Below, one piece after another: positions 8,926 to 19,200 of a stretch of DNA of 38,143 nt. Source of the stretch: JBBKWQ01 sp037969115 (lineage in GTDB: Bacteria; Actinomycetota; Acidimicrobiia; Acidimicrobiales; Ilumatobacteraceae); contig JBBKWQ010000038.1 in NCBI GenBank assembly GCA_037969115.1, positions 1-38,143 of the forward strand, given 5' to 3'. The notes beneath the pieces are model-generated. The model had not been told where the DNA came from. It ran no database searches and saw only the letters and a list, made by a program, of their open reading frames with translations. Each line of letters opens with the position of its first letter. Position 1 is the stretch's first letter. The translations under genes were made by a program, and so were the position numbers.

Positions 8926-9588
8926 TCACGGGGTGACGGTCGCGCCACTTGCGTCGGCCTGTGAGGCGCCGGCTGTGGCGATGATCCGGCCGGCGTTCCA
9001 CCCTGGAGCGCGGCCACCTGGTGGCGGTTGGAGCGGGTCCATGGCGATGCCGCTGCGGGTGAGGACCCAGGCGATCACCGAGTTCGAGTTCCACATGTCG
9101 CCCGTGGCCGCCTCGTCGCGGCCCCACACCGGTGTCGGGATATCGGGTAAGAGCTCGAGCACTCGCGACGCGATTACGGCGTCGGTGGTCAGGTGAACGG
9201 GGCTGTCGACGGCGTCGGCGAGGTCGGGGATGGTTCCGTTGTGCCAGCAGCGGACTTCGTAGCGAAAGACGCGGAAGCGTCCGGCAGCGCGGATCCCGAC
9301 CGGTCCGACGGCGACCACGCCGCGGGCTTCGCCGTGATCGTCGGGCACCGGAGCCTGTTCGATGGTGTAGTGACCCTGCGGCACCGACACCAGGAGCGCA
9401 GCATGGTACAGATCGCAGCGTGGGCGTCGGTGACGCCTGGCCGAGATGGTCTCGATCAGTCGGCCGCTGGCTTGCACGATCGGCGAACCGGCACCCAACG
9501 GGATCCAGTAGAGATCAACCGCCGGCGACGTCGGGTCGCCGACCTCCACGCCATCGGGTTGGTGGACAGGGCGTTCAATGCGAGCCAT
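8926..9588 (-). CDS. Conserved protein of unknown function, possible permuted papain-like fold
   Basis: About 220 residues from the ATG at 9588; a GTG at 9615 would add nine. No signal peptide or TM. The protein is not low-complexity and has well-defined segments: DLYWIPLGAG at 25-34, LYHAALLVSVPQG at 60-72, GRFRVFRYEVRCWHNG at 103-118 and TGDMWNSNSVIAWVL at 162-176. A His early (H62) and a Trp-Asn-x-Asn motif late, heading a hydrophobic helix, recall permuted NlpC/P60 or LRAT-like enzymes. In those the late motif is typically Asn-Cys; here it is Asn-Ser-Asn-Ser. This is a structural guess. I cannot name a family. It lies upstream of the ABC pair on the same strand but 239 bp away, so co-transcription is unclear. 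No clear ribosome binding site. The stretch 9589-9794 beyond it shows nothing I can call. Confidence 0.7.
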   Translation of the reverse strand: MARIERPVHQPDGVEVGDPTSPAVDLYWIPLGAGSPIVQASGRLIETISARRHRRPRCDLYHAALLVSVPQGHYTIEQAPVPDDHGEARGVVAVGPVGIRAAGRFRVFRYEVRCWHNGTIPDLADAVDSPVHLTTDAVIASRVLELLPDIPTPVWGRDEAATGDMWNSNSVIAWVLTRSGIAMDPLQPPPGGRAPGWNAGRIIATAGASQADASGATVTP

Positions 9589-9794
9589 GAGGCAGTCCAG
9601 AGCGGTCGGTCCCACGCCGAGGTGTGTGTTCGAAGGTCACAGCGGCTCTCCTCTCGTGTTGGCGCTGCGACCCTGGTGGAGCAGGAGCGGCGCTCGTTGC
9701 TGCAACCTCCAGTGTGTGAGCGCCGATTTCAGGAGCACAGGGTCGGAGGTCCCAGTGCCGACGATGGGCCTCACGCGTCGTCGACGGGTACCGC

Positions 9795-10703
9795 TCACTG
9801 CAGGAGGGAACGCACCTCGCCGATCAGCTCGATGCTGCGCAGTGCGGTCGGCTCGTCGACGGTGATCGTGCGGACAACGATGTTGTCGATGCCGTACTTC
9901 TTGTACGAAGTCAGGCGCTCGGCGACGTGTTGGGGACCGCCGGCGACGATCTGTTCGTCCATTCCGCGGTAGCCGGCGTCGATCACCGCACGAGCGGCCC
10001 GCACCGTCTTGTCGTGGTCGTCACCGACCAACACGTCGCGGCGCAGCGCAATGTCAGGCGTCGTTCCGTGACGAGTGCAGGCATCCCGGTACGCATCGGC
10101 TGCACGAGCCAGCACATCACCGTCGAGACCAGGTCCCACGTACCACGCGTCCCCTTCCCGGGCAGCACGATCGATCGCCACCTTCGCTGGGCCGGCCCCG
10201 ATCCACCACTCGACCGGCTGCAACGGCCGAGGCCTGATCGTGGCGCCGGAGATGTTGAACTCCGGCGCGTCAACCGTCTCGCCGTCGAGCAGCCGCTTGA
10301 TGGTCCGGATCGCGTCGTCGGTGACGCGACCGCGGGTCGACAGGTCGGCGCCGAACGCACCGAACTGTTCGTCGCCGGAACCGATGCCCGTCTGGACGAT
10401 GAACCGGGCCTCCGACATCGCCGCCAACGTGCCGATCTGTTCGGCTGCGATCACCGGATGCCACAGGGGGAGCAGGAGCAGCAGGCCGATCGGCCGGTCC
10501 GCGGGCCAGTCGGCCATGATCCGCCCGATCATCGGCACGTTCTGGACGTATGGCGCATGGCGACCCATCGAGTGCTGGTCGCCGAGACTGAGATGATCGA
10601 GTCCCGCATCGGCAGCCGCGCGCGAGCGCCCGATCACGGCTCGAACCGCGTCGCGATCGCTTCGACCGCCGTAACCACTGGTGAGGCTGATCCCGATCCG
10701 CAT
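9795..10703 (-). CDS. LLM-class (F420-dependent) oxidoreductase
   Basis: About 302 residues from the ATG at 10703 (MRIGISLTSGYGG), where the TIM-barrel first strand begins; an upstream TTG/GTG frame to 10793 adds Ser/Thr-rich sequence unlike the family. The luciferase-like layout is visible: GLDHLSLGDQHSM, GLLLLLPLWHPVIAAEQIGTLA, ARFIVQTGIGSGDEQF, and later PVEWWIGAGPAKVAIDRAAREGDAWYVGPG. The GIGSGDEQF and GAGP segments correspond to the flavin/F420 phosphate-binding parts of these barrels. Such enzymes use F420H2 or FMNH2 for diverse redox steps; the substrate is unknown. It lies 86 bp downstream of the GH65 gene on the same strand and may be its distal partner, though no pathway link is evident. 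Confidence 0.88.
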   Translation of the reverse strand: MRIGISLTSGYGGRSDRDAVRAVIGRSRAAADAGLDHLSLGDQHSMGRHAPYVQNVPMIGRIMADWPADRPIGLLLLLPLWHPVIAAEQIGTLAAMSEARFIVQTGIGSGDEQFGAFGADLSTRGRVTDDAIRTIKRLLDGETVDAPEFNISGATIRPRPLQPVEWWIGAGPAKVAIDRAAREGDAWYVGPGLDGDVLARAADAYRDACTRHGTTPDIALRRDVLVGDDHDKTVRAARAVIDAGYRGMDEQIVAGGPQHVAERLTSYKKYGIDNIVVRTITVDEPTALRSIELIGEVRSLLQ

Positions 10704-10789
10704 CACACCAGTATCGCCGGACGTCGAACTCGGCGCGGACGTGAGATTGGTCGGCAGCCGGTCTGAAGCTCGAACCGCGCATGTGACGG

Positions 10790-13108
10790 TCAATCCGGCG
10801 ACAACGCGACCGTCAACTCGCCCAGCGCCGCGATGTTGTGCAGTTGCGAGCCGACGCGAACCGACACCGCTACCTCGGATCGGTTCTCGATCGTCACGCG
10901 TGCCGGCTCCGCCGTCACCGAGAGCCAGGCACCGCGAAACTGCACATGGAAGCCGAGCGACGTCCAGCCCGGCGCCAGGGTCGGGTTCAGGTGCAGTTCA
11001 CCGTCGACCACCGTCATGCCGCCGAAGCCCTGCACCGTCGCGATCCACGTTCCCGCCATGCTCGTGGTGTGGCAGCCGTCGTCGGTGTCGTTGTTGACGT
11101 TGTCGAGGTCGAGACGAGCCGTGCGCAGCAACATCTCGTGAGCCTTCTGCAACATGCCGAGCCGTACGGCCAGCACGGCGTGCACCGACGGTGACAGCGA
11201 CGATTCGTGCACCGTGCGGGGCTCGTAGAAATCGAAGTTGCGCCGGATCGTGTCGAGGTCGTATCGATCCTCGAACACCCACAAACCCTGCAACACGTCG
11301 GCCTGCTTGATGAAGCATGACCGGAGGATGCGGTCCCATGACCAGTGCTGGTTGATCGGCCGCTCGGCCGGATCGAGATCGGCGACGGTGAGCAGCTCCT
11401 TGTCGAGATAGTTCTCCTGCTGGAGGAAGACGCCTCGTTCGGCGTCCTCCGGCAGACGAATCCTGTCGGCGACGTCGGACCATCGCGACGGCTCAGCCGA
11501 CTCGTCGAGACCGACGCGTTCGATCACCGCAGCGAGACCGGCAGAGTCGAGAGCACGTGCATGGTCGATCGCTTCGACCGTGTAGCGGAGCGTCCACTGC
11601 GCCATGAGGTTCGTGTACCAGTTGTTGTCGACGTTGTTCTCGTACTCGTTCGGCCCGGTCACACCGAGCATCACCCACGCCTGCCTGGGTTCCGAGAACG
11701 AAACGCGCTGCACCCAGAATCGCGAGATCGCGATCAGCACCTCGAGGCCACCCTCCAAGAGATAGGCGTCGTCGCCGGTGTAGCGCAGATAGTTGAAAAT
11801 CGCGAACGCGATCGCTCCGTTGCGGTGGATCTCCTCGAACGTGATCTCCCACTCGTTGTGGCATTCCTCGCCGTTGACGGTCACCATCGGATACAGCGCT
11901 GCGCCGCCACTGAACCCCAACTTGCCGGCGTTCTCGATCGCGCGGCCGAGCTGGCGATGGCGGTAGCGGAGCAGGTTCTTGCTCACCTCCGGGGCGCTCG
12001 TAGCAAGATAGAACGGCAGGCAGAACGCCTCGGTGTCCCAATAGGTGACGCCGCCGTACTTCTCGCCGGTGAAGCCCTTCGGGCCGATGTTCAGGTCGGG
12101 ATCGTCGCCGGTGAATGTGGCGTTGAGCTGGAAGATGTTGAAGCGAATTCCCTGTTGCGCAGCCGGATCGCCACCGATCACCACGTCGCTGATCTCCCAG
12201 ATACGTTCCCAAGCGGCGCGATGTTCAGCCTGCAGTTCGTCGAACCCTGCGGCGAGTGCTTCGTCGAGTTCGGTGTGGCACCGGCCGACGATCGCATCTA
12301 CTGCGACGTCTCGCGACGTGACGTTCGCGCCGAACTTGGTGATCTCGACGGTCTGCCCGGCGCCGGCCGACACCTCGCACACCGAGGCGATGAATCGCTC
12401 GCGCTCCTCGCGATCGGGTTTCACCGTCAGCGACTCGCCGTCGCGGCGCACTTCGTACGCCATCGCGGTGGCCGTGACGAATGCGGTCTTCTTCGTGCGC
12501 GAGACCACCACACCCCGAGAACCCTCGACCGACCGCGACACCTCGTCCCAGAAGCCCTCGTCGTAGTTCGAGTCCTCGTTCACCACGTCGCCGTCGACCT
12601 GAGCCGAAATGCCGATCGCAACGTCGGCATCGAGTGGCGTGATGCGGTACCGGATTGCGCCGACATGCTTGCGAACCAGACTGACGAACCTGGTGGTGTC
12701 GACATCGACGGACACGCCGTTCGGGAGCGTCGCTCTGAACGTGCGAGTGAGCTCACCCGTGCGCATGTGGAGCACTCGACGGAACGACAGGACCTGAGCG
12801 GTCGCAAGGTCGAGTGGCTCACCGGCGATCGTGATGTGGAGCGGTTTCCAGTCGGCGGCGTTGAGGACCTTGGCGAAGTACTCCGGGTACCCGTTCTTCC
12901 ACCATCCGACCCGCGTCGGGTCGGGGTAATAGATGCCGGCCAGGTAGTTCCCGGGCAGCGAATCGCCGGAATATGCCTCTTCGTGGTTGCCGCGGCCCCC
13001 GAAGTGCCCATTGCCCAAACTGAAGAGGCTCTCGTACACCCGGTTGTCCACAGGGTCGAAGCCCGCCTGCACGATGTTCCACTCGTCCGGTTTGGTCAGC
13101 GGTCTCAT
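10790..13108 (-). CDS. Glycoside hydrolase family 65 phosphorylase, maltose-phosphorylase-like
   Basis: A full-length 772-residue GH65 enzyme. It has an N-terminal beta-sandwich (NIVQAGFDPVDNRVYESLFSLGNG), a long linker, an (alpha/alpha)6 barrel and a C-terminal jelly-roll. Barrel motifs are TYWDTEAFCLPFYLAT (355-370) and VTGPNEYENNVDNNWYTN (483-500). The predicted general acid is Glu488, matching Glu487 of Lactobacillus brevis maltose phosphorylase. HTTSMAGTWIATVQGFGGM near the C-terminus forms part of the phosphate site in the family. The NNVDNNWYTN context favours maltose phosphorylase (maltose + Pi to beta-glucose-1-phosphate + glucose) over kojibiose or trehalose phosphorylase; acceptor specificity is not certain. 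The usual neighbours, beta-phosphoglucomutase and sugar transporters, are absent. ATG start with GAGG just upstream. Cytoplasmic (no signal peptide). Confidence 0.93.
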   Translation of the reverse strand: MRPLTKPDEWNIVQAGFDPVDNRVYESLFSLGNGHFGGRGNHEEAYSGDSLPGNYLAGIYYPDPTRVGWWKNGYPEYFAKVLNAADWKPLHITIAGEPLDLATAQVLSFRRVLHMRTGELTRTFRATLPNGVSVDVDTTRFVSLVRKHVGAIRYRITPLDADVAIGISAQVDGDVVNEDSNYDEGFWDEVSRSVEGSRGVVVSRTKKTAFVTATAMAYEVRRDGESLTVKPDREERERFIASVCEVSAGAGQTVEITKFGANVTSRDVAVDAIVGRCHTELDEALAAGFDELQAEHRAAWERIWEISDVVIGGDPAAQQGIRFNIFQLNATFTGDDPDLNIGPKGFTGEKYGGVTYWDTEAFCLPFYLATSAPEVSKNLLRYRHRQLGRAIENAGKLGFSGGAALYPMVTVNGEECHNEWEITFEEIHRNGAIAFAIFNYLRYTGDDAYLLEGGLEVLIAISRFWVQRVSFSEPRQAWVMLGVTGPNEYENNVDNNWYTNLMAQWTLRYTVEAIDHARALDSAGLAAVIERVGLDESAEPSRWSDVADRIRLPEDAERGVFLQQENYLDKELLTVADLDPAERPINQHWSWDRILRSCFIKQADVLQGLWVFEDRYDLDTIRRNFDFYEPRTVHESSLSPSVHAVLAVRLGMLQKAHEMLLRTARLDLDNVNNDTDDGCHTTSMAGTWIATVQGFGGMTVVDGELHLNPTLAPGWTSLGFHVQFRGAWLSVTAEPARVTIENRSEVAVSVRVGSQLHNIAALGELTVALSPD

Positions 13109-13158
13109 CGCGCCTCAACTTACTGGGCGACGTCCAGGTCGATTCCATCCGCGAGCTG

Positions 13159-13190
13159 TCTTGACGGATTGAACGAACATTTCGTCAAGA
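13159..13190. promoter_or_regulatory. Inverted repeat between the GH65 gene and the surface-protein gene
   Basis: TCTTGACG at 13159-13166 is repeated inverted as CGTCAAGA at 13183-13190 with a 16-base spacer. It is the most regular structure in the roughly 160 bp shared by two divergent genes. It could be a spaced operator dyad; the left arm also contains a TTGACG that could act as a -35. Eight-base arms can occur by chance. Confidence 0.35.
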
Positions 13191-13268
13191 AGGACTCAAG
13201 GGCACCTCCGGACGTACCGATGAACCGTCTGATGCGCCCTCCCGCGGGCGAGATTGGGATTACTTGTC

Positions 13269-16200
13269 GTGCACAACTTTCGTCGGGCGTTCGCCGCCCT
13301 GTTCATCACCACCTCAGCGGTCGGTACCCTCGCCGTTTCGACGCAGGTTGCAGCAGCGCCGCCGGTGCCCACCTCGACACTGTCGACCGACACGAGCCCC
13401 CTCGTGGGCGAGGACGTGACGATCGGGGTCACGTTCGACAACACCGACACCACGGCAGCCGGGTACGGCCCGTACATCGACCTTCGGTTCAACAGTGCCG
13501 GCGCCGACGGTGCCGGCGCTGCTGTCGACGACGGCATCACGTTCACGAGTGCGTCGTACCTCGGCGCTCCGCTCACACCCCTGGGGAACTTCGCGTGTAC
13601 CGGGGCAAATCAGGTCCACCCGCTCACCGGCGCCGTGCTGGCCTGTCCGGCCGGCACCCAGGTCGTCGTGATCCAACTGCCCTTCGGTTCGTTCACTCCC
13701 GGCCAACCCGTTGCCAACATCGACGTGGCTGGTCACGTCAGCAACCTCGCCGACGTCGGCTTCGGTCTCGCTGTGTCGGCGACGCCCGGCTTCGCGTACG
13801 GCGACACCGCCACCGGGAGCACGCCCATACTGGGCACGACGGCGACCACCACGTTGACACCCGAGATCCTCCGCTTCGTGAAGACCTACGTCGGACCCGA
13901 GACCGAGACGGCGACCGGACCGAACTACCCGCGCCAATACACGCTCGATGTCGACATCGCGCCGGCCCAAAAGGTCAACGACCTCACGATCACCGACCGG
14001 CTGCCACCTCAGTACGCCTATCTTGCAGCCGCCACCACGCCGGCGGGAGCGACGGCGCTCTTCACACCGGCGGTGGGCGTGCCGAGCGACTCTCCGTTGA
14101 ACGTCCTGAGCCGGCGCTTCGCCGGGGTCACGACGGGTACGGGTAGCGCTGTCGATGCTGCGATGGTGTTCGACTACTTCATCCCCGCCGACGACACAAC
14201 TCCCGCCGCCATCATCGATGCCAGCACCGGAAACGATGTGCTGACTCTGAATGACGGGCAGGTCAGCGGAACGGTCGACCCGCTCGATACTCGCGATGCC
14301 GACGCGCCATTCGTGATCAACTCCCCGACCGTCGCCGATGCGAACGCAGACGATGCGAGCGTGACGGCGAAGTCGATCGCCATCCAGAAGTCAGTCTCCA
14401 CCGTGATCAACGTCGGTGATGTGGGCCCCACGCCGGGCGACACGATGCTCTACACCATCCAAGGACAGGTCAGCGACTACTTCACGTTCGGCGGCATCGT
14501 TGTCGACGATGTGTTGGGCGACGGACAGACCTTCTCGACCGCCTACACGCCGACGCTCAGTGTCACCGAGGGTGGCGTGACCACGGCTGTCAGCCTCACC
14601 GGTGAGAACGTGGTGGACGAGACCGAGCGCACGACTTGTGGCGACGGAACGACCGACATCCGCTTCGATGTGAGCGATGCCTACCTCGCCGGAGTCGGCG
14701 ACGGCATCCTGACGGGTGGGCGCGTCAACGGTGCGACCACCGGACCGGCCACGTTCACCATCACGTTCCAGGTCATCATCGACGACTCCTATGCCTGCCT
14801 CGCTGCGGGCGAGGGCCCGCTCGACCCGCGAGACTTCGTCGGCAACGCCGTGTCGGTCACCGGCGAGGTGTACGACAACGCGACCCAGGCATCACAGACG
14901 ACCGCGATGTTCGAATCCGACACCAGTAGTACCTCCGTGGCGATCGCGCCCACCACGCTCGAGAAGTCGATATGGGCACGTAACGGCACCGTTGGCAGTT
15001 TCACGACATCGCCGGTTCAGTTCGCCGCCGGCGACACCATCACCTACCGACTGCTGATGCACCTGCCGTCGTCGGACTTCTCCGATCTGTTGATCTCGGA
15101 CTATCTGCCACTTCCCGTGCTCAACGCCACAACGCTGACGAAGGGCGCCGACTGTGGCGCTGCCGCCGCCCCCGCGCTGAACCAGTGGTGCTTCGGCCCG
15201 GACGACACCCTCCACGGCATGACCGGATTCGCGAACCCGTCTACGAGTTTCGATGCCGTCGCCAACAGCATCACGTGGAACTTCGGTACGCAGAACAACA
15301 CCGACAACCTCGCCCGCGACATCGAGGTGCTGTTCACCCTCAGGATCTCGAGTGATCCGTTCCGCGACGGGCTGTTCCTCACCAACCAGGTGCAAGCATT
15401 CGAGGAGAACAGCTTCGGATCGCCGTACGCCACGCCGGCCATCATCCAGATCGAGCTCACCGAGCCCGTGCTGAACATCGACAAGGGCGTCGTCGCCGTG
15501 TCGACCCAAACGCCTGCCGCCGTCTACACCGGTACGCGGAACCCGACGGGTGTGACGTTCGACCCTGTCACCACCGCCGGCACCTGTGCTGATTTCAGCG
15601 GCACGGTCAACTCGACGACGACGGCAAACGGTGCGCCCAATGCCAACGTCGCCGGTCTCGACGCCAGGGACGTCGCCCGCTTCGCCATCGTCGTCGAGAA
15701 CACCGGATCCGGTCTCAACGGCGCATTCGACGTTCGGATCTCCGACGCGATCCCCGCCGGATTCGAGATCCCAGCTGCTGGTCTCGACCTGTGTGTCACC
15801 GATGGCACCGGTGTGGCGCTGGCGAATACGCCAACAGGATTCTTCACCGGAACTCCGTCGACCGATCCGCTCGGTGTCGGCACCATCGAACTCACCGACG
15901 GCGCCACGACCGGTGCCCTCGATCCGTACCACGCAACCAGCGGATCCAACCTCGCGGTCATCACGTACAACCTCCAACTCGTCGACAGCACCGGTGCGAA
16001 CACGCCGGCCGCGTCCCTGACGAACACCGCCTCCATCGCCAACTACACGGCAACCCCCGCAGGCGCTTCGTTCGTTCCGATCACGCCAGCCGCCGACATC
16101 ACCGATACCGCTTCGGTGTCGACCAAGCCGCTCACGGTCGCCAAGGCGGTCACCAACACCAGCCAGGTGTCGACGACGGGCACCAACGTCGCGATCGGCG

Positions 16201-19200
16201 AAGAGATCCAGTACACCGTCACGGTCACGGTGCCAGAAGGCGTGTCTCGCAGCGTGCGTCTCGTCGACTCGTTGCCGCCGGGCCTGGCGATCTCGCGGAC
16301 GCCCGTGGCTGCGGTCATCGGGGCGGATCTGAGTGCATCCGCCGTCGCAGCGCCGACCGTCTCGCCCGACGGTCGCACGCTCACCTACACATTCGGCGAC
16401 ATCAGGAACAGCAACAGCGACAACTCGACGTCGGCGAACGAAACGATCACGTTCGTCTACTGGGCCGTGGTCACGAACATCGCCGGGAACCAACGCGACA
16501 CGGTGCTTCGCAACTCGGCCGCCATCACCTACACGCGCGGGAGCACCGGCAGCACCGCGAGCACCCACATCGCAACTCCGCCGGTAACCGTTGTGGAGCC
16601 GACGCTGAACGTCGGCAAGTCGGCCAGTTCCGCAACGATCGATGCCACCGATCCGCTGACCTACACGATCGTGGTCGACCACACCACGGCAGCGCCGGCG
16701 TCGAATGCGCACGCATTCGAGGTCGCGTTGACCGACACGATCCCGGTCGGCCTCACGTACGCCGGTGGACTCGCGGCGAGCGGCACGGCCACCACCACAC
16801 TCGGAATCAGCGGCGCCGACATCACCGCGACGTGGACCAACTTCCCGCTCGGCAGCTCGACGACCATCACCTTCGACGTCACCGTCGACGCGGGCTACGA
16901 CACCGTGACGCCGATCACCAACACTGCCAACATCACCTACACGGGACTCCCTGGTTCCCCGACGACGCCGTTGGCCGTTCCCGACGGCGTCGAGCGCACG
17001 GGCGCGGGCGGCGTGAACGACTACAACGACAGCGGCGGCGTGACCGTGCAACCCTCTCAGCCGACCATCGGCAAGGCCCTGGTCGCGACCGACCAGGCAT
17101 CGACCACGTTGTCGAACGTGACGATCGGTGAGGTTCTCACCTACGACCTCACCGTCACGCTTCCCGAAGGCGACATCGCCGGTTTCACGGTCACCGATGA
17201 ACTCCCTGCCGGCCTGCAGTACGTCAGCGGCTCAGCCCAGGTGTTCACCTCGAACGGTGCGGAAGCTCCGTCGGCCGGTCTCGCCAACCCCTTTGCCGGC
17301 ACGCTCGGCTCGTCGTCCGTGAGCGGCGGAGCGACGAACGGCGACGACGTCGTCGTCACCTTCGGTGCCACCACGAGCACACCAGATCGCGTCGTCGGGA
17401 ACAACTCGATCGTGGTCCGACTTCGTGCTGTTGTCCTCGATGTGCCCGGCAACGTCGGGTTCAACCCGGGCCAGGTGACACTCGCGAACCGCGGGGTGGT
17501 GCAGATCACCGGATCGTCCGCCGTCAACTCCGGTGTGGTCAGCACGCCGGTCGTCGAGCCTCGGATGGTCATCTCGAAGTCGTTCGATCCGACGACCGCA
17601 TCGCAGGGCGACACCGTCAGGGTCGACATCTCGGTGCAGAACACCGGCCTCGGAACCGCTCATGATGTGGTCATCGACGACGTGCTCGACGGCTTCTTCG
17701 ACGAGACCACCGCCGCCGCAGTCACCACCGCTGGCGGGTTCACGTACTCTCTTGCCGGCAACACCATCACGTACACCGGTGGCCCCATCGCCGCCGGAGC
17801 GACGGTGAACTTCTCGTTCGACGTGGCGCTCGACGCCGTGGTTCCCGTCGGCACGGCAATCCCGAACACGGCGCGGGTCACCCAGGCGACCACGTTGCCG
17901 GGTGTCGTCCCGGGCGAACGCGACGAACCCGACGTGTCGGGTAGTGCCACGCTCAACAGCGTCGGCCCCGACCTCCAGCTGACCAAGAACGACGGAATCA
18001 CACAGATCGCACCCGGTGCGCAGACCACGTACAACCTCGTCGTCACCAACGTCGGCGGCTTCCAGGCCACGGGCGTCTACATCGACGACACGTTGCCGCC
18101 CGCGACCACCTTCGTGAGCGTCGGGGGCGACGTTGCTTGCTCCGACGGCGGCCTACTGCCGGGAGGCCGGCGGATCAACGTCGCCGGTGCCATCGCCGCG
18201 AACACCGGAACCGTCACCTGCACGATGACCATCCAGATGACCTCTCCTGCTCCAGTGGGTACGAGCGGATATCTCAACACGGCCGTCACGGCCGACGACG
18301 GCGTCAACGGCCCCGACCCGACCCCGGGCAACAACAATGCGCAGGACAACGACGTCATCACCGGTCGTGCACCCAACCTCGTGGTCACGAAGGACGACGG
18401 AGTCCTGAGCCGGGCGCCGGGCGCGTCGACGACGTACACCGTGACGGTGACCAACGTCGGCAACATCGGCGTCACCAACGTGCTCGCGACCGACGCCCTT
18501 CCCGCCGGGCTTGCGTTCTCGAGCTGCAACTCCGTCAGCGGTACGGTCAGCGTCGCCTGCTCGCACAGTGGCGGCATCGTGACCATCACCTACGCCGGCA
18601 TCGCCGGCGGCGGCGGATCTGCATCCTTCGAGATCACCGCGATCGTCGACGATCCGATCGGCGCCGGCATCGAGACCATCGACAACACCGTCACCGTCGC
18701 CGACGACGGAGCGAACGGCACCGACGCCGACCTCACCGACAACACCGACAACGACGTCGACACGATCGACGCCCAGCCCGACATGACCGTCGTCAAGTCG
18801 CACACCCAGCCCGACGTCGCACCCGGCGGAGACGTCGACTTCCAGCTCCTCGTCGCAAACGCCGGTGAACAGAACGCCACGGGCGTCATCGTCACCGACA
18901 CGGTCGACTCGCAGATGACCATCGACTGCTCGTCCGCGAGCCCCGCGCCCACCACGTGCAATCCGGCGACCGGCGTGATCACCTGGGGTCCGGGACTCCA
19001 AGACGACACCGCAGCGATCGCCGGAACGTTCATCGCCGGCGAGAGCATCGAGCTGACCTACACCACCACCGCCGACAACCCCCTCGTCGCCGGGACCCGT
19101 GAGTTCCGCAACGACGTCACGGTCATCGACGACGACGGAAGTGCCGACGGTGACCCGACGCCTGCCAACAACCTCGACACCGATCTCGTCCCCCTGGCTG

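Noticed and set aside
8697..9017. 106-residue minus-strand ORF upstream of the ABC ATPase
   Set aside because: Low-complexity Pro/Thr/Ser/His sequence without a fold pattern. It overlaps the conserved gene at 8926 in another frame, so it is probably leader or promoter DNA.
11345..14146. 933-residue plus-strand open frame opposite the GH65 gene and into the surface-protein gene
   Set aside because: It is antisense to a clearly identified enzyme and overlaps the start of another gene. Its composition (Arg/His/Asp-rich, no domain pattern) is that of a high-GC shadow frame.
14892..17051. 719-residue minus-strand open frame inside the surface-protein gene
   Set aside because: It mirrors the Val/Thr/Asp repeats of the sense gene and shows no domain, signal or ribosome binding site. 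Similar long shadows occur at 18153-19439 and 19658-20806.
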